64,000 nucleotides of DNA from assembly GCA_002751075.1 (NCBI GenBank), contig NAOQ01000180.1, positions 1 through 64,000 of the forward strand, in the 5' to 3' direction. This document shows, piece by piece, positions 30,961 through 43,652 of this stretch. Numbering within the stretch: the first letter of the stretch is position 1; each line of letters opens with the position of its first letter. The position numbers and the translations under genes were made by a program. This DNA is from Ichthyophonus hoferi (lineage: Eukaryota > Opisthokonta > Ichthyosporea > Ichthyophonida > Ichthyophonidae). The notes under the pieces are model-generated. The model did not search any database. It saw nothing but the letters and a program-made list of their open reading frames with translations, and had not been told where the DNA came from.

Positions 30961-31548
30961 TACAACCAGGTGAAACAGACCGATAAATTAGACAGTAATA
31001 TAGGATTAGAAGCAGGTAATGATATTAAGTTATCTCATACTTTTAATAGGGTTATTGAATTCCAAACACATTTAAGAAACTGTTCTGCCCTTAGCATTGA
31101 TTCATAACAACTTCCTACTCTGTTGTATCTACTCTAAACCAGTAGAACAAATTTTGGTCAGCACTCCACAATAAGACAGTAATTACATCTGAAGCACTCC
31201 TCGTACTAACTACTAATCACATAACAACCTTCCAATTGCTATGCCCTTAAACAGAACTCAACTGGATTTACCTTCTTATACTCTTAAGACATCGACTGTT
31301 CCTAAGATATCAATTCAACAGAGACTAAATTGCTCACTTCTGTCTTTACCACCAAGGTTCCACAGAGACCCCAACTCAGTTGACTCAGCAACCAAAATAC
31401 AGCCCTTAGATTAGTCTATTCTTTCAGATATTCTTGAAGTAATTCCAATAATGGAGAATACTTCTACTCTCAGTGAACCATTCCTCCTCACCCTTAATGA
31501 TTTTTCCTAACTAATGGAAACCTTTATAATCTGTGCCCATAATGAAAA

Positions 31549-31923
31549 TCAACAGCTCTGAGCTGAAATTCTATTAGAAGAATTTGGGTGGCTGCATGTA
31601 ACCAGAGTCGACGTACTGGCCGATGTTGTGACTAGCTCTGTGTTACTAGACACACTTAATGCTGTAGATCTGATTGAGATTTTATGCAAATCCAAGTATG
31701 ATACTACTGTCTTCTTATCAGTAGTCGCTGAACTGTTTAATGCCAGTTGATTAGTTAACTCAACCAATTTGATTAGCTGAGTTTCTGAGAGATTCAGTTG
31801 AGCTTTGAAAGAAAAATCTTCTATTGGTATGAGCTCAGTCGATTTATAGTAGTCAAGAGCTGTGATTCCCCCCTGCAGAGGGGCTGCTAACGCTAGGAGA
31901 GATCTCTTCTTTTTTTGTTTCAT
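31549..31923 (-). other. Antisense open frame inside the copia leader
   Basis: A 124-codon frame on the reverse strand lies between the left LTR and the copia coding region. It is hydrophilic, Ser/Thr-rich at its C-terminus, with a basic start (MKQKKKRSLLAL) and YKSTELIPIEDF. The KSTEL block loosely resembles the KSxEL relics at 27848 and 38217. It may be a piece of another element lying in reverse, treated here as fossil. Confidence 0.35.
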
Positions 31924-34900
31924 AACGGGAAGAACAATGTCACTGGGATTTATATTGTTGCTTCTATTTATGCTATCTTTTTTGTCTACTTAGGTATGTG
32001 TAATACTCATATTAAGAATAATAATGTGCTCAGTATTTTCTACATGTCTAAGTTGTCTTAGACGTTTATTCACCTCTCTCTCCCTTTATACTGTATCCTG
32101 TACAGCATTATATAGATGTTGGTTGGTAAGGAGTCTAGCTAAAAATGATTCAGATCAATATTATTAAAAATCGATTGGGATCAAATTTACAATCTATATG
32201 TTGCAAGTTGATTGGCTGATCAATCAATTGCTTGTATCACTAGAGTCATGTGAATATAAGCTTCAATCATAAACTGAGTGTAAATAGCTAAACTAGGATA
32301 TTGCTAAAAAACTATTATGAAGTATGATTTAGGATAGGAATAAAGATATAAGCATTTATGTCTATACATGTTACTATATTAAGTAACAATAATAGTAATC
32401 TATGGCAGTTAAAGTAATGGTTACTACCGTTAATGTAGAGGCCTGTGTTTTAATCCATAGAGTAAGATATAAGTGGTCAAGACCCGGGACATAAATGCAG
32501 ACGGTTCCTAATCATCCAATAATAATATAGACACGGGGTGTTCTGAGTATGTTGTCATACCGTTTGGATCCAGGAGACCAATAATGAATAAGACTTGGTA
32601 TTCGTAAATTCCCGTATCTACCACGTTAATTAACTGCATTGGGCTAGCAGGTTAATACAGATGATAATATTAGGAATTCTAACAAATTCACAGTCTAGTT
32701 CAACAACAAACTACACCAATGGCATCATCTCAAATCAATTACAGATTCCTAATCAACATCAACCGAGTTCTTATGCTACACCTCCTACTGCGAATCCCTC
32801 AAATTATCCTATTCCTAACTCCAATCAAGAAATTGTTATTCAATTGATTGATCCATCCTGGGTATCTCAATCAAACAACTAACACATGCTTTCTTTTTCT
32901 GATTGGACCAAGGATCTATTTTTAGCTTGCCATTATGCAATTGTGTTAATTATCTCATTACTCCACCCAAAAAAATGATATCAACTCATTACTATCTTTT
33001 GCCATAGTTTTCAGAAATAAACTCTAATGCCAAGCAAAACTTCATTGATTGATTGATTCCTCTGACTGCCTAAGTGCTGGCATTCACAACAATAACATTA
33101 AGCAATGGGCTTATGAAAAGTTTAAACTCTTGAATGCTCATTATAAAACAACACAGATGGCCAACATATATTGCTTTGCCATACAACTTAGCAATATCAC
33201 AATTTACCCAACTTATTCACCCATAAATTTCATGGTTCATTTTCAAAACATTGCTATCAAACATGAAAACTTCTCTTATCAACTTTCAGATATCTATTAA
33301 ATGGCCCTTGTCTTAAAGATTATTTTTTTGGCCAGACCAGGTCCCCAATCTAACATGGATGAACTTTCCCTCAAGGACGCTGAAAATCCTACAACGATGA
33401 CTCTTCATAACTGCATGATACGCCAATCAATCTACAAAAACTCTCAGGCAGCATCCAACACTATCAAACTAAACAAGTACCTTACCACCTTCTTTCTAAC
33501 TCAAGATCACCACAATGGTCTCAAATGCAGTTCATTTGTCAGCTTCATACCAACTCTTATATATATTACACTACTAAAAAGTGCTTTCTAAATCCGGAGC
33601 ATTTCAACTATGGAAAAACGTTTTAATGTCAGAAGAATACTACATCTTCTGCCTCAGCCAACATGACGACAACTCCTTCATACCCCCATACCAAGATGAA
33701 TAATGATCTTACAATCACTTATAATCTCTAATCAGCAGTTACTGGAGTAATCATTTAAATTTGGTTGCCCTCAAGTGAAAGGAACATGTGTGTTATCACA
33801 TTAACAAAAAATTTCCAACGCGGATCTGTGGCATCAATGACTCACCCTCCACATCTATTGACTTTCCAATTAGAAGTTTTCTTGTGAACAGTAGGGGTTC
33901 TCATCATATTTGCATCCATTGAAATAACTTTCAATTATTCATGTCTATCAATCTGGGATTTACACTTGTTAATAGTATTGTTGTTTTTGCAATGCACAAC
34001 AGCACTATTACTCTCAGCTCTTGCAGCAACGACTTCACTCAACATATAATTTCTCATAACATCTTCTTCCTCGGACACAACTTATTTTCAATCACTGCCT
34101 TACAAAATCAAAACTGTTCTGCAATGTTCACGAGCCACTTAGTCATCACCAATTATGGACATACTACTATCATGAAAGATTTTCCTTGAAAAGATGATGT
34201 CTTTCTTCTAAATGCCCAACTCCTCCTATATAATTCAGACTGTGCCACAACCAATTTCCTGGCACCACAATTATACAACACCGACGTGAAACTACATCAC
34301 AACCACTTTATTGATCTAGTTGGACACTTTACTGTAATGTTTCTCTCTCACACACACATTTTACATTGTATGGTTTGCAATGTTTGCAAGTCCAATGCAA
34401 TTGGCATTCCTAATTTATGTACTGCTCCCCAAAGCAAATAGATGATGCTCTTATTCTTTACAGAATTGCAAGAAGCAACAAATTGCAAAATGTGATGCAT
34501 GTGCTGCTAATAAAATTGTTGCAAGCCCCTTTCCTCTATGCTAATCTAGAGCTTCAGGGTCACTGGAGACCATATACAGTGATGTCATAGGTCCTCCCTC
34601 AATTTCCTTTGGCTGTTTTCACTGGCTTGTCCTTTTTATAAATAATTTTACACATTTTACCACAGTGTTCTGTATAAAATACAAAGACCATGTATTACAG
34701 TGTTTCCATGCTTACATGAAAACGGAACATGTCAAATATGTGCCTATTACATTTCCACCTTATATAAAGATCAGAAGACTAAATACACATCTTCTGCCTT
34801 CATTTATCAATTTCAGAAATACGTTATTCAACACAAAACTATCCTTCCATATATATACTGCAATCTGATGGCATATCAGAGCATATGAATTATTACATTA

Positions 34901-36895
34901 TTACCATGGCCTGCACCACCATTAATGCAGCTTCTGTCAACATTGCTTCTGGGAATTCACCATATGTTCAGCCACATATACACGCAACCTTACACTTACT
35001 GCAGCCCTTACTACTGGAAAACCCCTTTATACATTGTGGCATACTACATATGCCCTAGTTCTCTCTTTATGAATGTTCAGTTGCAAACTCTATTACTACA
35101 CTACACAGATCTTGCAAATTGTTTCTTCAAATTTACCATATGTGGCCATGAAGATTGCTTTCTCAGATACTCTGACATCATGGACGATTGGGTGGTTCTA
35201 GATGGAAAACTTTGACAGATTTCCATACATTACAATTGCATTTTTAAAAGATGTTTTCCTGTTTGTTTATTTTATGTCATTACCTTACAGTGACCTATTC
35301 ACGGTTGCATTTAGTTCTGTAGCATTACTATCATCTACTGAGGTCCCTACACCAACATCAGCAATAGCATCCTTACCATTTGATGAAAACACCATCCTTA
35401 TGCTGTCCATTTCTACAGACTATAAGAACTACATATTTCAGAGAGAGTCCATTCCAAATGAGCCTAGCTCTATTTCAACTTCTTCCTCAACTCCCACTCC
35501 ACCATTGTTTATGCTGGTTTCTTAATTTTCACCCCCAGATAAGAGAAAATATGTGAATTATTTTACTGAGGAAGAACAGACAGCCTTTCCCACATCAAAC
35601 ATTGCTATGCACCATCAACAACAGAATCTGGACATCAATAAGGTAAACATACATCTATGGCAAGCCAATATGCACCCATGTCTGCCACCACTGCCTTAAC
35701 TCCAAATATACCTAGACTAACTAATCTGAAAAACTACCAAGAGGCAATGCCTCCCCAAGACCAAATATCTTGGATCAATACCATGCACACTGAACCCGCT
35801 ACAATCAATGACTTTTATACCTGGACCCTCATACCATGAAGCCAAGTCCTCAAGGAGGCTACTATATTTCAAAACTTACGGGTATACCATAGAAACAAAA
35901 CACCAATGGTATTGTTATTCAAAACAAAGCCAGTATTTGTGCTAAAGAGAGCATAGAACTGAAAATCAAGGACTTTTGCAATATTTTTTCATTATCATCA
36001 ATGCTGCATGCCAGTATGAGCTAATCCAACTTGACATTCACTCTGTATATTTATATGCCCCATTAGACAATTCTGCCTACATGCTCCAACCTCCTAAGAT
36101 GGAAGATGCCAATCATCCAAATTTGATATGTTAATTTTTCATGTGCTTCTATGGAGTTGATATAAGTGGCCTTTGCTGAAACTAGGCCTTCGATGAGTTT
36201 CTAAAGACTCAACACTTGTACCCAGCTGATTGGAATCCTTGTCTTTATATTTTTTATGCAAACCAGTAAGCTACCTCACTTGATCAACAGGGGAGCCCAC
36301 AATGGCTATCAGGGAAATGACTATGCACCTTCTAAGGTATCTAAAAGTCACAGCAGAAAAGTGCATAACATATGAGAGGGCACCATTAACGCTCAGTGCT
36401 TTCTCTGTTGCATATTTTGCAGCTGAGTTGCACACCTCTCAAAATAATTTTGGATATATAATTTACCTGGCAGAAAGGTACATCGATTGACTTTCTAAGA
36501 TACAAAGCATCACGGCCCTTTCTACCACTAAAAGCGAGTATATAGCTATATCAACCACCTGTCAAGAGATCTTTTACATAACTTCTCTTTTGAACTGTTT
36601 GTGCATCAATACAGGATGAAGAAGCTCTATGTAGACAACTAGTCTGTGCTGAAACATACAGAAAAGAATTGTGTCCCAAGAGATACAAGACACATTAAGG
36701 TAAATTATTGGCACATTTGAAACTATAGAAAACAAGGAGGTAGATGTTACCTCTTGTTCCACAGAAAAAATGGCAGCTGATTGCTTGATGAAAGCCATGA
36801 CACCAACTAACTACAGGAAGGCTAAGAAACTAATGAGAATATACGACCTTTAGTTCTTCCCACCTCCCATGCATTATATACCATATGCAAGGAGG

Positions 36896-37452
36896 TGCTA
36901 TGACAAGAATTTCCGATCAGAAATCACAATCTAAAATTTCTAATTAAACAATCTGATCAAATACTTTCCAATATTTCTATGATTCTAGAGCACCAACAGC
37001 TACTGGAAAAATTACGTGTCTGATACTCAAGCAATGCATACACTATACCACACAAACATTAATATTATTATTGTTGTTATAAATAAATTTATATATTCAA
37101 CAAGCTAACAAAAATGGGGATGTTATTTTAGTAACTGTATTAGGCACATAGTTAAAAATATAGAAAACATGACGTAGCATTAATAAAAAAGATTTTGAAC
37201 CAATCATGAACAAATTCTAATTAATGATACACATAATATTTTTGATTAAGCCCATAACTAATGAAAGCCCTTATATACATAAGAAGGCTAGCTGTGCTAG
37301 TATTTGGGACGAGCTAAGTCATGATACACAATTTTTATATAGCGACCAATAATTATTAGTCTTTATATAATAAGAACACAACGATTAACAAAAAAAATAA
37401 GAATTAAGTTTAACTCCACTTAGTTGAACCAGCATTTCGCTCGTGTCAGACG
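36896..37452 (+). repeat. Right LTR of the copia element
   Basis: Homologous to the left LTR along its whole length. Most differences are transitions. It is followed at once by element B sequence. Confidence 0.85.
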
Positions 37453-38240
37453 TCCCATTTACAATAATGACTACAACTATACAGATGCTAACTACAATTG
37501 GCATACACGATAAAGATTGAAAAATGTATAAAAGGAAAGAAAAAGACCAATAATTTTTTTTGTTATCAGTCGTCAATATTTACTGTTCAATTTATGTGTT
37601 TTATGTTTTGTTTCATGTTATGTCTATTGTTGTCAAAGACATGGAAGTAGATAATCCAGATACTCACTATATCTTTTTATCTTCAAAAGGAGAATTTTAA
37701 CCTTATATGTGAATCATCAAAATAGTCCCAATAAAAAAGGTAAGATAAAATTTTAGCTTTGAAAAGATAAAATTAATATAAATTAATTGTTAACTTGGTT
37801 TTTAATTAAATATTGGGTGACTTTATTGTTTCTATCTTGTCTTTGATTTTGATTTTTATTGAATGTTTTGATGAATTCACATATTGAAGTTTAAAATTCT
37901 TATTTTGAAGATAAAAAGATATAGAAGGCCGATTAGTTAAAGTTAAATCTGGTGATGATTCTTCAGATAATAATAATACCATAATTATATACATACACAC
38001 AGCCACAATTAGATTACAGTTATCACATGCACAATACTTCGCGGACAAGTGAGAAACTAAAAGCTTCTATATCCATTGATCAACAGCGGGAGGTTCAAGA
38101 GCAGCTAACCAGAGCTTTAGCCTGCTCTTTATTTGACAACGACTGCCTGATAAAATTCAGTACAACCAATACTAGTCCTGTTCCCAATATATAATCTAAA
38201 GTAATTAGTATAGCAATCTGTGGCAATTCAGGTGACTTGT
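37453..38240 (+). repeat. Element B remnant (LTR part and gag-like start)
   Basis: Matches 22980-23400 in the same order, including GTCGTCAATATTTACTGTTC and a gag-like start MSIVVKDMEVDNPDT. A stretch near 37680-37910 is absent from the other copy. It is a broken, old LTR-element fossil. Confidence 0.6.
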
Positions 38241-38460
38241 ACACGGGCTTCGGGGGCTCCAATTATGTGTTGTTTAAAAGATTCTCTTGCAGGGCTAGCA
38301 GTAGAGGCAGCTTTTAGCTCCAATCCTCTTTCATTAGAAAATTTAGACGAGTTGGCTGTAAGAGAAGGCAGTGTATGATGGTTTTATCCTTAACTGTTAT
38401 AAGAACCTGTGGTAGTTCTGGCGACTTGCCCACAGCTTTCAGGATCTCCAATTGAATATC
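38217..38460 (-). repeat. Tandem pair within element B debris
   Basis: Two segments about 192 bases apart (38217-38266 and 38409-38458) are similar: both have TGTGG, a CAATT/TAGTT block, GACTTG, and then CTCCAATT. Their reverse complement also resembles 27848-27890. It probably reflects a repeated peptide in an old element protein. Confidence 0.5.
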
Positions 38461-38879
38461 ATATAGTAGCAATTTTTTTTGGACCAGCGGTAGTAATAGT
38501 TACTTCATCTTATCTGTCCTTAAGGCTCAGTTGCTGTGGTAGAGGTTCTATAAAAGGCACGTATACTGACTCTCTAGGTCACTGGCTGTAGCAATTATAC
38601 CCTCGTTCTAATTCAGAGGGAATCGATGCTTTGATTCGCTTAGGTGTTAATATAAAACTTGCAAAATGAGATCGATCAGTATGGGATGCTATGTTACGAT
38701 GTAAATAATAACTATTGTCCCTATTTAATGTTGGTAGGCAGTTCTCTGGCTTCTGAACGAGCGCGTGAGAGATCTGAACATTGATTATCGTATGTGTGAC
38801 AACGGTGGACTAGACATTACAATGACGACGTAATTATTAAATACATATAATTAAATGGAAAGTTTTGTGTTGCGAGAGT

Positions 38880-39260
38880 TTTTTGTATTTTTACTACTGT
38901 TACCGCTTGTGAACGGCGGGCTTTTATTAAGTATTCTCGTTTTCATTTATACTTTCCCGATCTTATCGTCAATTGCGATTAATACCTAGTTGTTTTCATT
39001 ATTGTAAATGAGACTAAATGTAAAGATTATTATTGGCTGATACAACTCACGATAGATTACAGAGACTCACTAGAATTGTCCGATTTAGGGATACCTAAAT
39101 ACTAGTGTCCTCATTTAGACATTTAGATGGTAAAATTAAATAATTTCCTCATTGATGTAAGTGTTCACATACCGCATACTATGTATTGACAAATTGATTT
39201 AACCGAGTACGATACTTGATTAACTAGTGTAAAGCTGATCATCGCATAACCGCTTGTTAT
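38880..39260 (-). repeat. Solo LTR-like copy of element B
   Basis: The reverse strand aligns with 22780-23060, including ATCAATGAGGAAAT and CGGACAATTCTAGTGAGTC. No internal region is attached, as in a solo LTR left by recombination. Old and diverged. Confidence 0.55.
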
Positions 39261-39904
39261 CTGGGTTTCGGCCAAACAAGGTGTTTATTCGCAATTAAAG
39301 ATCTTGTAGCAGCTGTCAATAATAGTCGTCTACTAATTGAAGAGTGATAACTTCCTTAATCCGGCTTAGATACGATTGTAGTAATAGCACCGTATGGGCA
39401 GTGAGAGGTGCTAAGGCTGAGAGTGTGTAATAATTGGTATTCTTATCAAAAGTAATTGAACAGTTCTCTGTATTCCTGGTAGGGGAAAGTTCTGAAGACC
39501 TGTCTTAAATTCATTTTAGGTTACAATATTATTTCTGATATATTCAATAGTCATACAACTTATACGAAACACATCATGTATTGTTTAGTTTTTTAATTGT
39601 CTTGAGATTGGTATCAGATCTTTCTTCCATTTTGAGAATAACAATGGCTGAACTACATTAACCCTTTATTCCCGTTCTATGTTTTATTTCTCTCACATTT
39701 GCATTTGTGATATCCAAAAATGAAAATACTTCAGGGAAAAATAGAATTATTTGTGGGGGTAATTAAAAGCATTTCAGTTAGGGTAAGATAGGATAATATA
39801 TACCGTACATCATATAGCCTAAAACATGTTACTGAAAATGTGATATATCTTGACCCTTGGCATGCACAATCGACTTAAGCAGAGCTATTTTCGCAATATA
39901 TAAT

Positions 39905-40120
39905 ATGAAGTTAAATAGCGGTCCCCACCTTCGCTATTTGCATAATGAATCATGCAGGACCAATTTCACAATACATGTAAACATTTTAAACATGCTCACT
40001 TTATTTGTAATTGATTTTTTATATCAATGCAATATGTAGTGATATACCAATAACATTATATATTATAAAATAAAATAGCAGCCCTCATATTCGCCATTTT
40101 CATAATGAGTCAAATACAAT
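39905..40120 (+). repeat. Direct repeat of a ~165-bp unit
   Basis: AAATAGCGGTCCCCACCTTC near 39914 recurs as AAATAGCAGCCCTCATATTC near 40075, each followed by GC[TC]ATTT and CATAATGA[AG]TCA. Two imperfect tandem units. Confidence 0.6.
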
Positions 40121-42213
40121 AAAATTATCAATATTGTAAATATTATAAACATAGCCTACTATCTTTGCGGTTTATTTTGTGTGTGACTATATATACATGG
40201 GAGTTGACAAACTTTTCGAATTTAAGCATCAATACACATGATAGTCCCCCGTCAAGGATTGGCTGTCACAGTAGTGCCCATGTAATCACGTGCACATCAT
40301 CGCAAACATATATTTTGAAGCTTTTATTAATATGAAAAGGATTACGTTGATCTTTATAATAATTTCTAACCAAGTATGTACACTAAAACCTCACTGAAAT
40401 ATTACTTTAATCTATTATAGTAGTGATGATTCCGTTATTTGATAAAAATATTGTGATAGTAAATATGGGAAGAAAATATCATGTAATAAATATTTCTATA
40501 GTTACCGATTCACTCTTCATCGAGGCAAGTTGCGAATTCAAATCCACCATCAAATAACAATACCTTATTTGGGAAACCAAAGTAATGAAGCAAATCAGAT
40601 TGGAGAAGAAATTATTGGTAGAGACCATCCAATAGTGTCGGGGTGTTAGGTATCTTGATCGTTTTGAAATCCCGATTCGATTCTAATGTCCAGTTCGACT
40701 AGTTACAAAGTCATATACTCTTAACTTGTGCTTTTTCATTTTATTTTTTGAATTTGGTTGGTCAATAATACTAGCTCTCGATCACTTATGTTCCATCGCC
40801 TTTAAATTAAAACCGAATCAACATCCTACGTTGATGTGGTCATTACATCCCATCTATGAGCCCAATTTTTACTGAACAAAAAATCTTTTTGGAAAAATAG
40901 TATTCATAAAAGGCAATTTCGCTTGGAGCTAAACAATATTTCACTTAAGCTAAGCTTAATCTAATAAGCATTGGCTTCCTTTATGGATTCATTTTCCGTT
41001 GTGAAGTTGACTTAACAAATCACTAATATAATTTCTGGAGATGCACCAGTTAAAGTTACACCGCGGTTGGAGTATTTCTGTTATTATACACAATAAATGT
41101 ACAGTAAACAAAAATCCTTTACAACTTCCAACTCTCTTGAGATTACTTCTGAACATGAATATTCAAGTGTTATTTATATATAAATCAATTGAGTTTTAAG
41201 GATCAGTTTCCATGCATGAGCCTTGTCATCTAAGGAATCTGGGATCACCCTGAGTAAGCCTATGTATTTATTAGTCATCATTTAAAAAGCCATGTATTGC
41301 ACACATTTTTAGGGTCTACTACTGCTGATGCCAAACTCTATTTTGCGGAGGAACACTCTCAAGGCTTACCATATTCCATGTTATGGATTTCATTGGCAAG
41401 TGAAGTAAGATCGCGCGCGTTATTACTTACATTCCAGTGCTTCCTCCTCGTTTTGACCAACCATCTTGCATTACTGTGGCCATTAAAAGCAATTCACTAA
41501 TCGAACTCCTCATCATCTATGTACTTCAAACTTTCAAGGCCTTGCTGTTGATGATAGCGTACATATAAAATAATAAAAGAAACTAACTGCATAGAGCTGA
41601 CTATGTAGTCAGCTCAATGCTTTACTGTACTTATTAATTAAATTATATAATTAGAATTGCCAGGATACGTGAAAAAATCCATACCTTCATAAATAAAAAT
41701 TTACCATTTTGGTGCTGGAAAAGAAACCAATACCAGTGCCTTGACTGTATTCGGGTCTGTAAGTATCATATCAAAATTAGCATGCGTGTGATGATCATTC
41801 AAGGTTGTGTTTCTATGCATGATCAATTAAAACTACCATATATGGCGTATTGCCTGAAAAAGGTATACAGAGATCAAATAGTATGTAGGCAGTAATTAAT
41901 ATCGTAAAGCACATTCGCCTCAGAAAAGAGCAAATCTTAAAATACATTCGCGGGGTTTTTATGTTATTCAACAATGAATGTGTAGAGGTTTTATAAATAT
42001 ATTTAATCATTATCTGTCTTGTTTGTAAAACGGTTGTAATGCCAATTGCATAAAACGATACCTGGGTTATAGCACCAGTCATTGCCTATTATTGATATTG
42101 TCTGCTTAAAATGAGATTGTGTAGTGGCTGACTATAGTATATGATATTGTATTGGTTAATAATCATACAATCGGAGCAGCAGGAATCTTACATAAATCTA
42201 CAGCTTGTTCGCA
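40121..42213. other. Intergenic DNA, one open segment
   Basis: No gene was recognised. A 67-codon frame at 41297-41500 (+) contains STTADAKLYFAEEHSQGLPY. It has an acceptor-like TTTTTAG before it and GTAAGA inside, and may be an exon relic. Confidence 0.35.
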
Positions 42214-42223
42214 GTATATAACA
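42214..42223 (+). promoter_or_regulatory. TATA-like element of the GNPDA gene
   Basis: AGTATATAAC lies about 50 bases upstream of the start codon, a plausible core-promoter position if the 5' leader is short. Confidence 0.45.
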
Positions 42224-42265
42224 CGGTTAAAATTCAAATTACAGTGTACTAAACTAAACACGAAG

Positions 42266-43652
42266 ATGAGAGTTGTTTTTGAGCCTACTGCTGCCGATGT
42301 GGCCACTTACTCTGCTGAGTACATTAAGTACCGCATCAACACCTTTGCCCCCACCGCTGATCGCTACTTCGTGCTCGGCCTCCCCACTGGAAGCACCCCT
42401 CTGGGAACTTACAAGAAGCTCATCGAGTTCTACAAGAAGGGCGAGCTTTCCTTCAAGGTATATTTTAATTGCTACTGCCTTTTATAATTTTTTAAAGCTT
42501 GGTGTTATTTTGATTATGTATACAACAATATTATGCTTTATGGTAGTTTTGAAAGAGTTGTGATATACTTTAAGTGGAGTAGCAATAGTCCCCAATGTTA
42601 TAGTTTTATTTTGTGCATATGTTAATTATCTCTAGCATGTTCACCCTTGGAATATACCACTTACTCTATTCTATCAAATATTCAGTATGTGAAGACTTTC
42701 AACATGGACGAATACTGCGGTATTTCCCAGGACCACCCTCAGAGCTACTACACCTTCATGTGGACCAACTTCTTCTCCCACATTGATATCCTCCCTGAGA
42801 ACACCAACATTCTCAACGGTAACGCTCCCGATCTGGCTGCTGAGTGCGCCGCTTATGAGGAGAAGATCAAGGCCGCCGGTGGTATCGAGCTTTTCATGGG
42901 TGGTAAGTTTAGATTTATCTGTGTGTTTTTAACCAGTTGGTTATATACCATGTGCGAGTATCTAAACTTTTTTTGTTATATTCTGGCCGGGAATGCCGAT
43001 AGTGCACAAATCCGAGTGTGTACTTGATATTTATTTAAAAGAACTGAGCTTCAGTTAGCTAGAATATCCTGTTCAGTATTATATTCTTTTGTGATGGACT
43101 CGATTGAGTTTTTGCGGAACATTTTAATATGCTTTGATCATTATTACTCTTAAATAATGCACCATATTCTAAAGTGATATATTTAGTTTCGTGTACGCCT
43201 TGGTATGTGCCGAGACATTTGTATTGATTTTCTCACCCACAGGTATCGGATCTGATGGTCACATCGCCTTCAACGAGCCTTGCAGCTCTCTCACTTCTCG
43301 CACCCGCCCCAAAATGTTGACCCAGGAGACCGTCATTGCCAACTCTCGTTTCTTTGATAACGATTGCAGCAAGGTCCCCAAGCTCGCCGTCACCGTCGGT
43401 GTTGGTAGCGTTTTCGATGCCCGCGAGGTCATGGTTCTGATTACCGGCGCCGGTAAGGCTGTTGCCCTCCAGAAATGTGTTGAGGAGTCTTACAGCCACA
43501 TGTGGACCGCTAGTGTGTTCCAGGCTCACCCCAACAGTATCTTCGTGTGCGACGAGGCCGCCACCGCCGAGCTTAAGGTTAAGACCGTTAAGTACTTCAA
43601 GGAGAACCGTGAGGCCCAGCAGAAGCTCTGGCCCGACAAGAAGTTCTTTTAG
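42266..43652 (+). CDS. GNPDA1: Glucosamine-6-phosphate deaminase/isomerase
   Basis: Converts glucosamine 6-phosphate to fructose 6-phosphate and ammonia in the cytosol, linking amino-sugar breakdown to glycolysis. Three exons join in phase: 42266-42457, 42686-42902 and 43243-43652, 272 residues, normal for the family. The start MRVVFEP is typical. Motifs in order are [14 protein letters not shown] (phosphate site), [11 protein letters not shown] (catalytic Asp), [12 protein letters not shown] (catalytic His and Glu, split by intron 2) and SRTRPKML. One oddity is NEPCSSL where most homologues have NEPGSSL. Exons are GC-rich with C-ending codons, as in the histones, suggesting high expression. 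Introns are short and AT-rich. An AATAAA lies about 255 bases past the stop. Confidence 0.96.

Larger units (their letters stand above)
30410..37452 (+). mobile_element. Ty1/copia LTR retrotransposon, degraded
   Basis: LTRs of about 550 bases lie at 30410-30960 (starting TGTTATGACAGG) and 36896-37452 (starting TGCTATGACAAG). A purine-rich AAGGAGG tract precedes the right LTR, as expected for a polypurine tract. Between them, in copia order, are an integrase-like region (about 34550-34900), a reverse transcriptase-like region (about 35990-36290, with QLDIHSVYLYAP) and an RNase H-like region (about 36530-36850, with SEYIAIS and TRHIKVNYWH). The element is broken at many places and the LTRs differ substantially, so it is old. 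No clear target-site duplication is visible. Its right end abuts a remnant of element B, suggesting insertion into that older repeat. Confidence 0.85.

Noticed and set aside
40535-40560. tRNA B-box-like GAATTCAAATCC
   Set aside because: No cloverleaf could be drawn around it.
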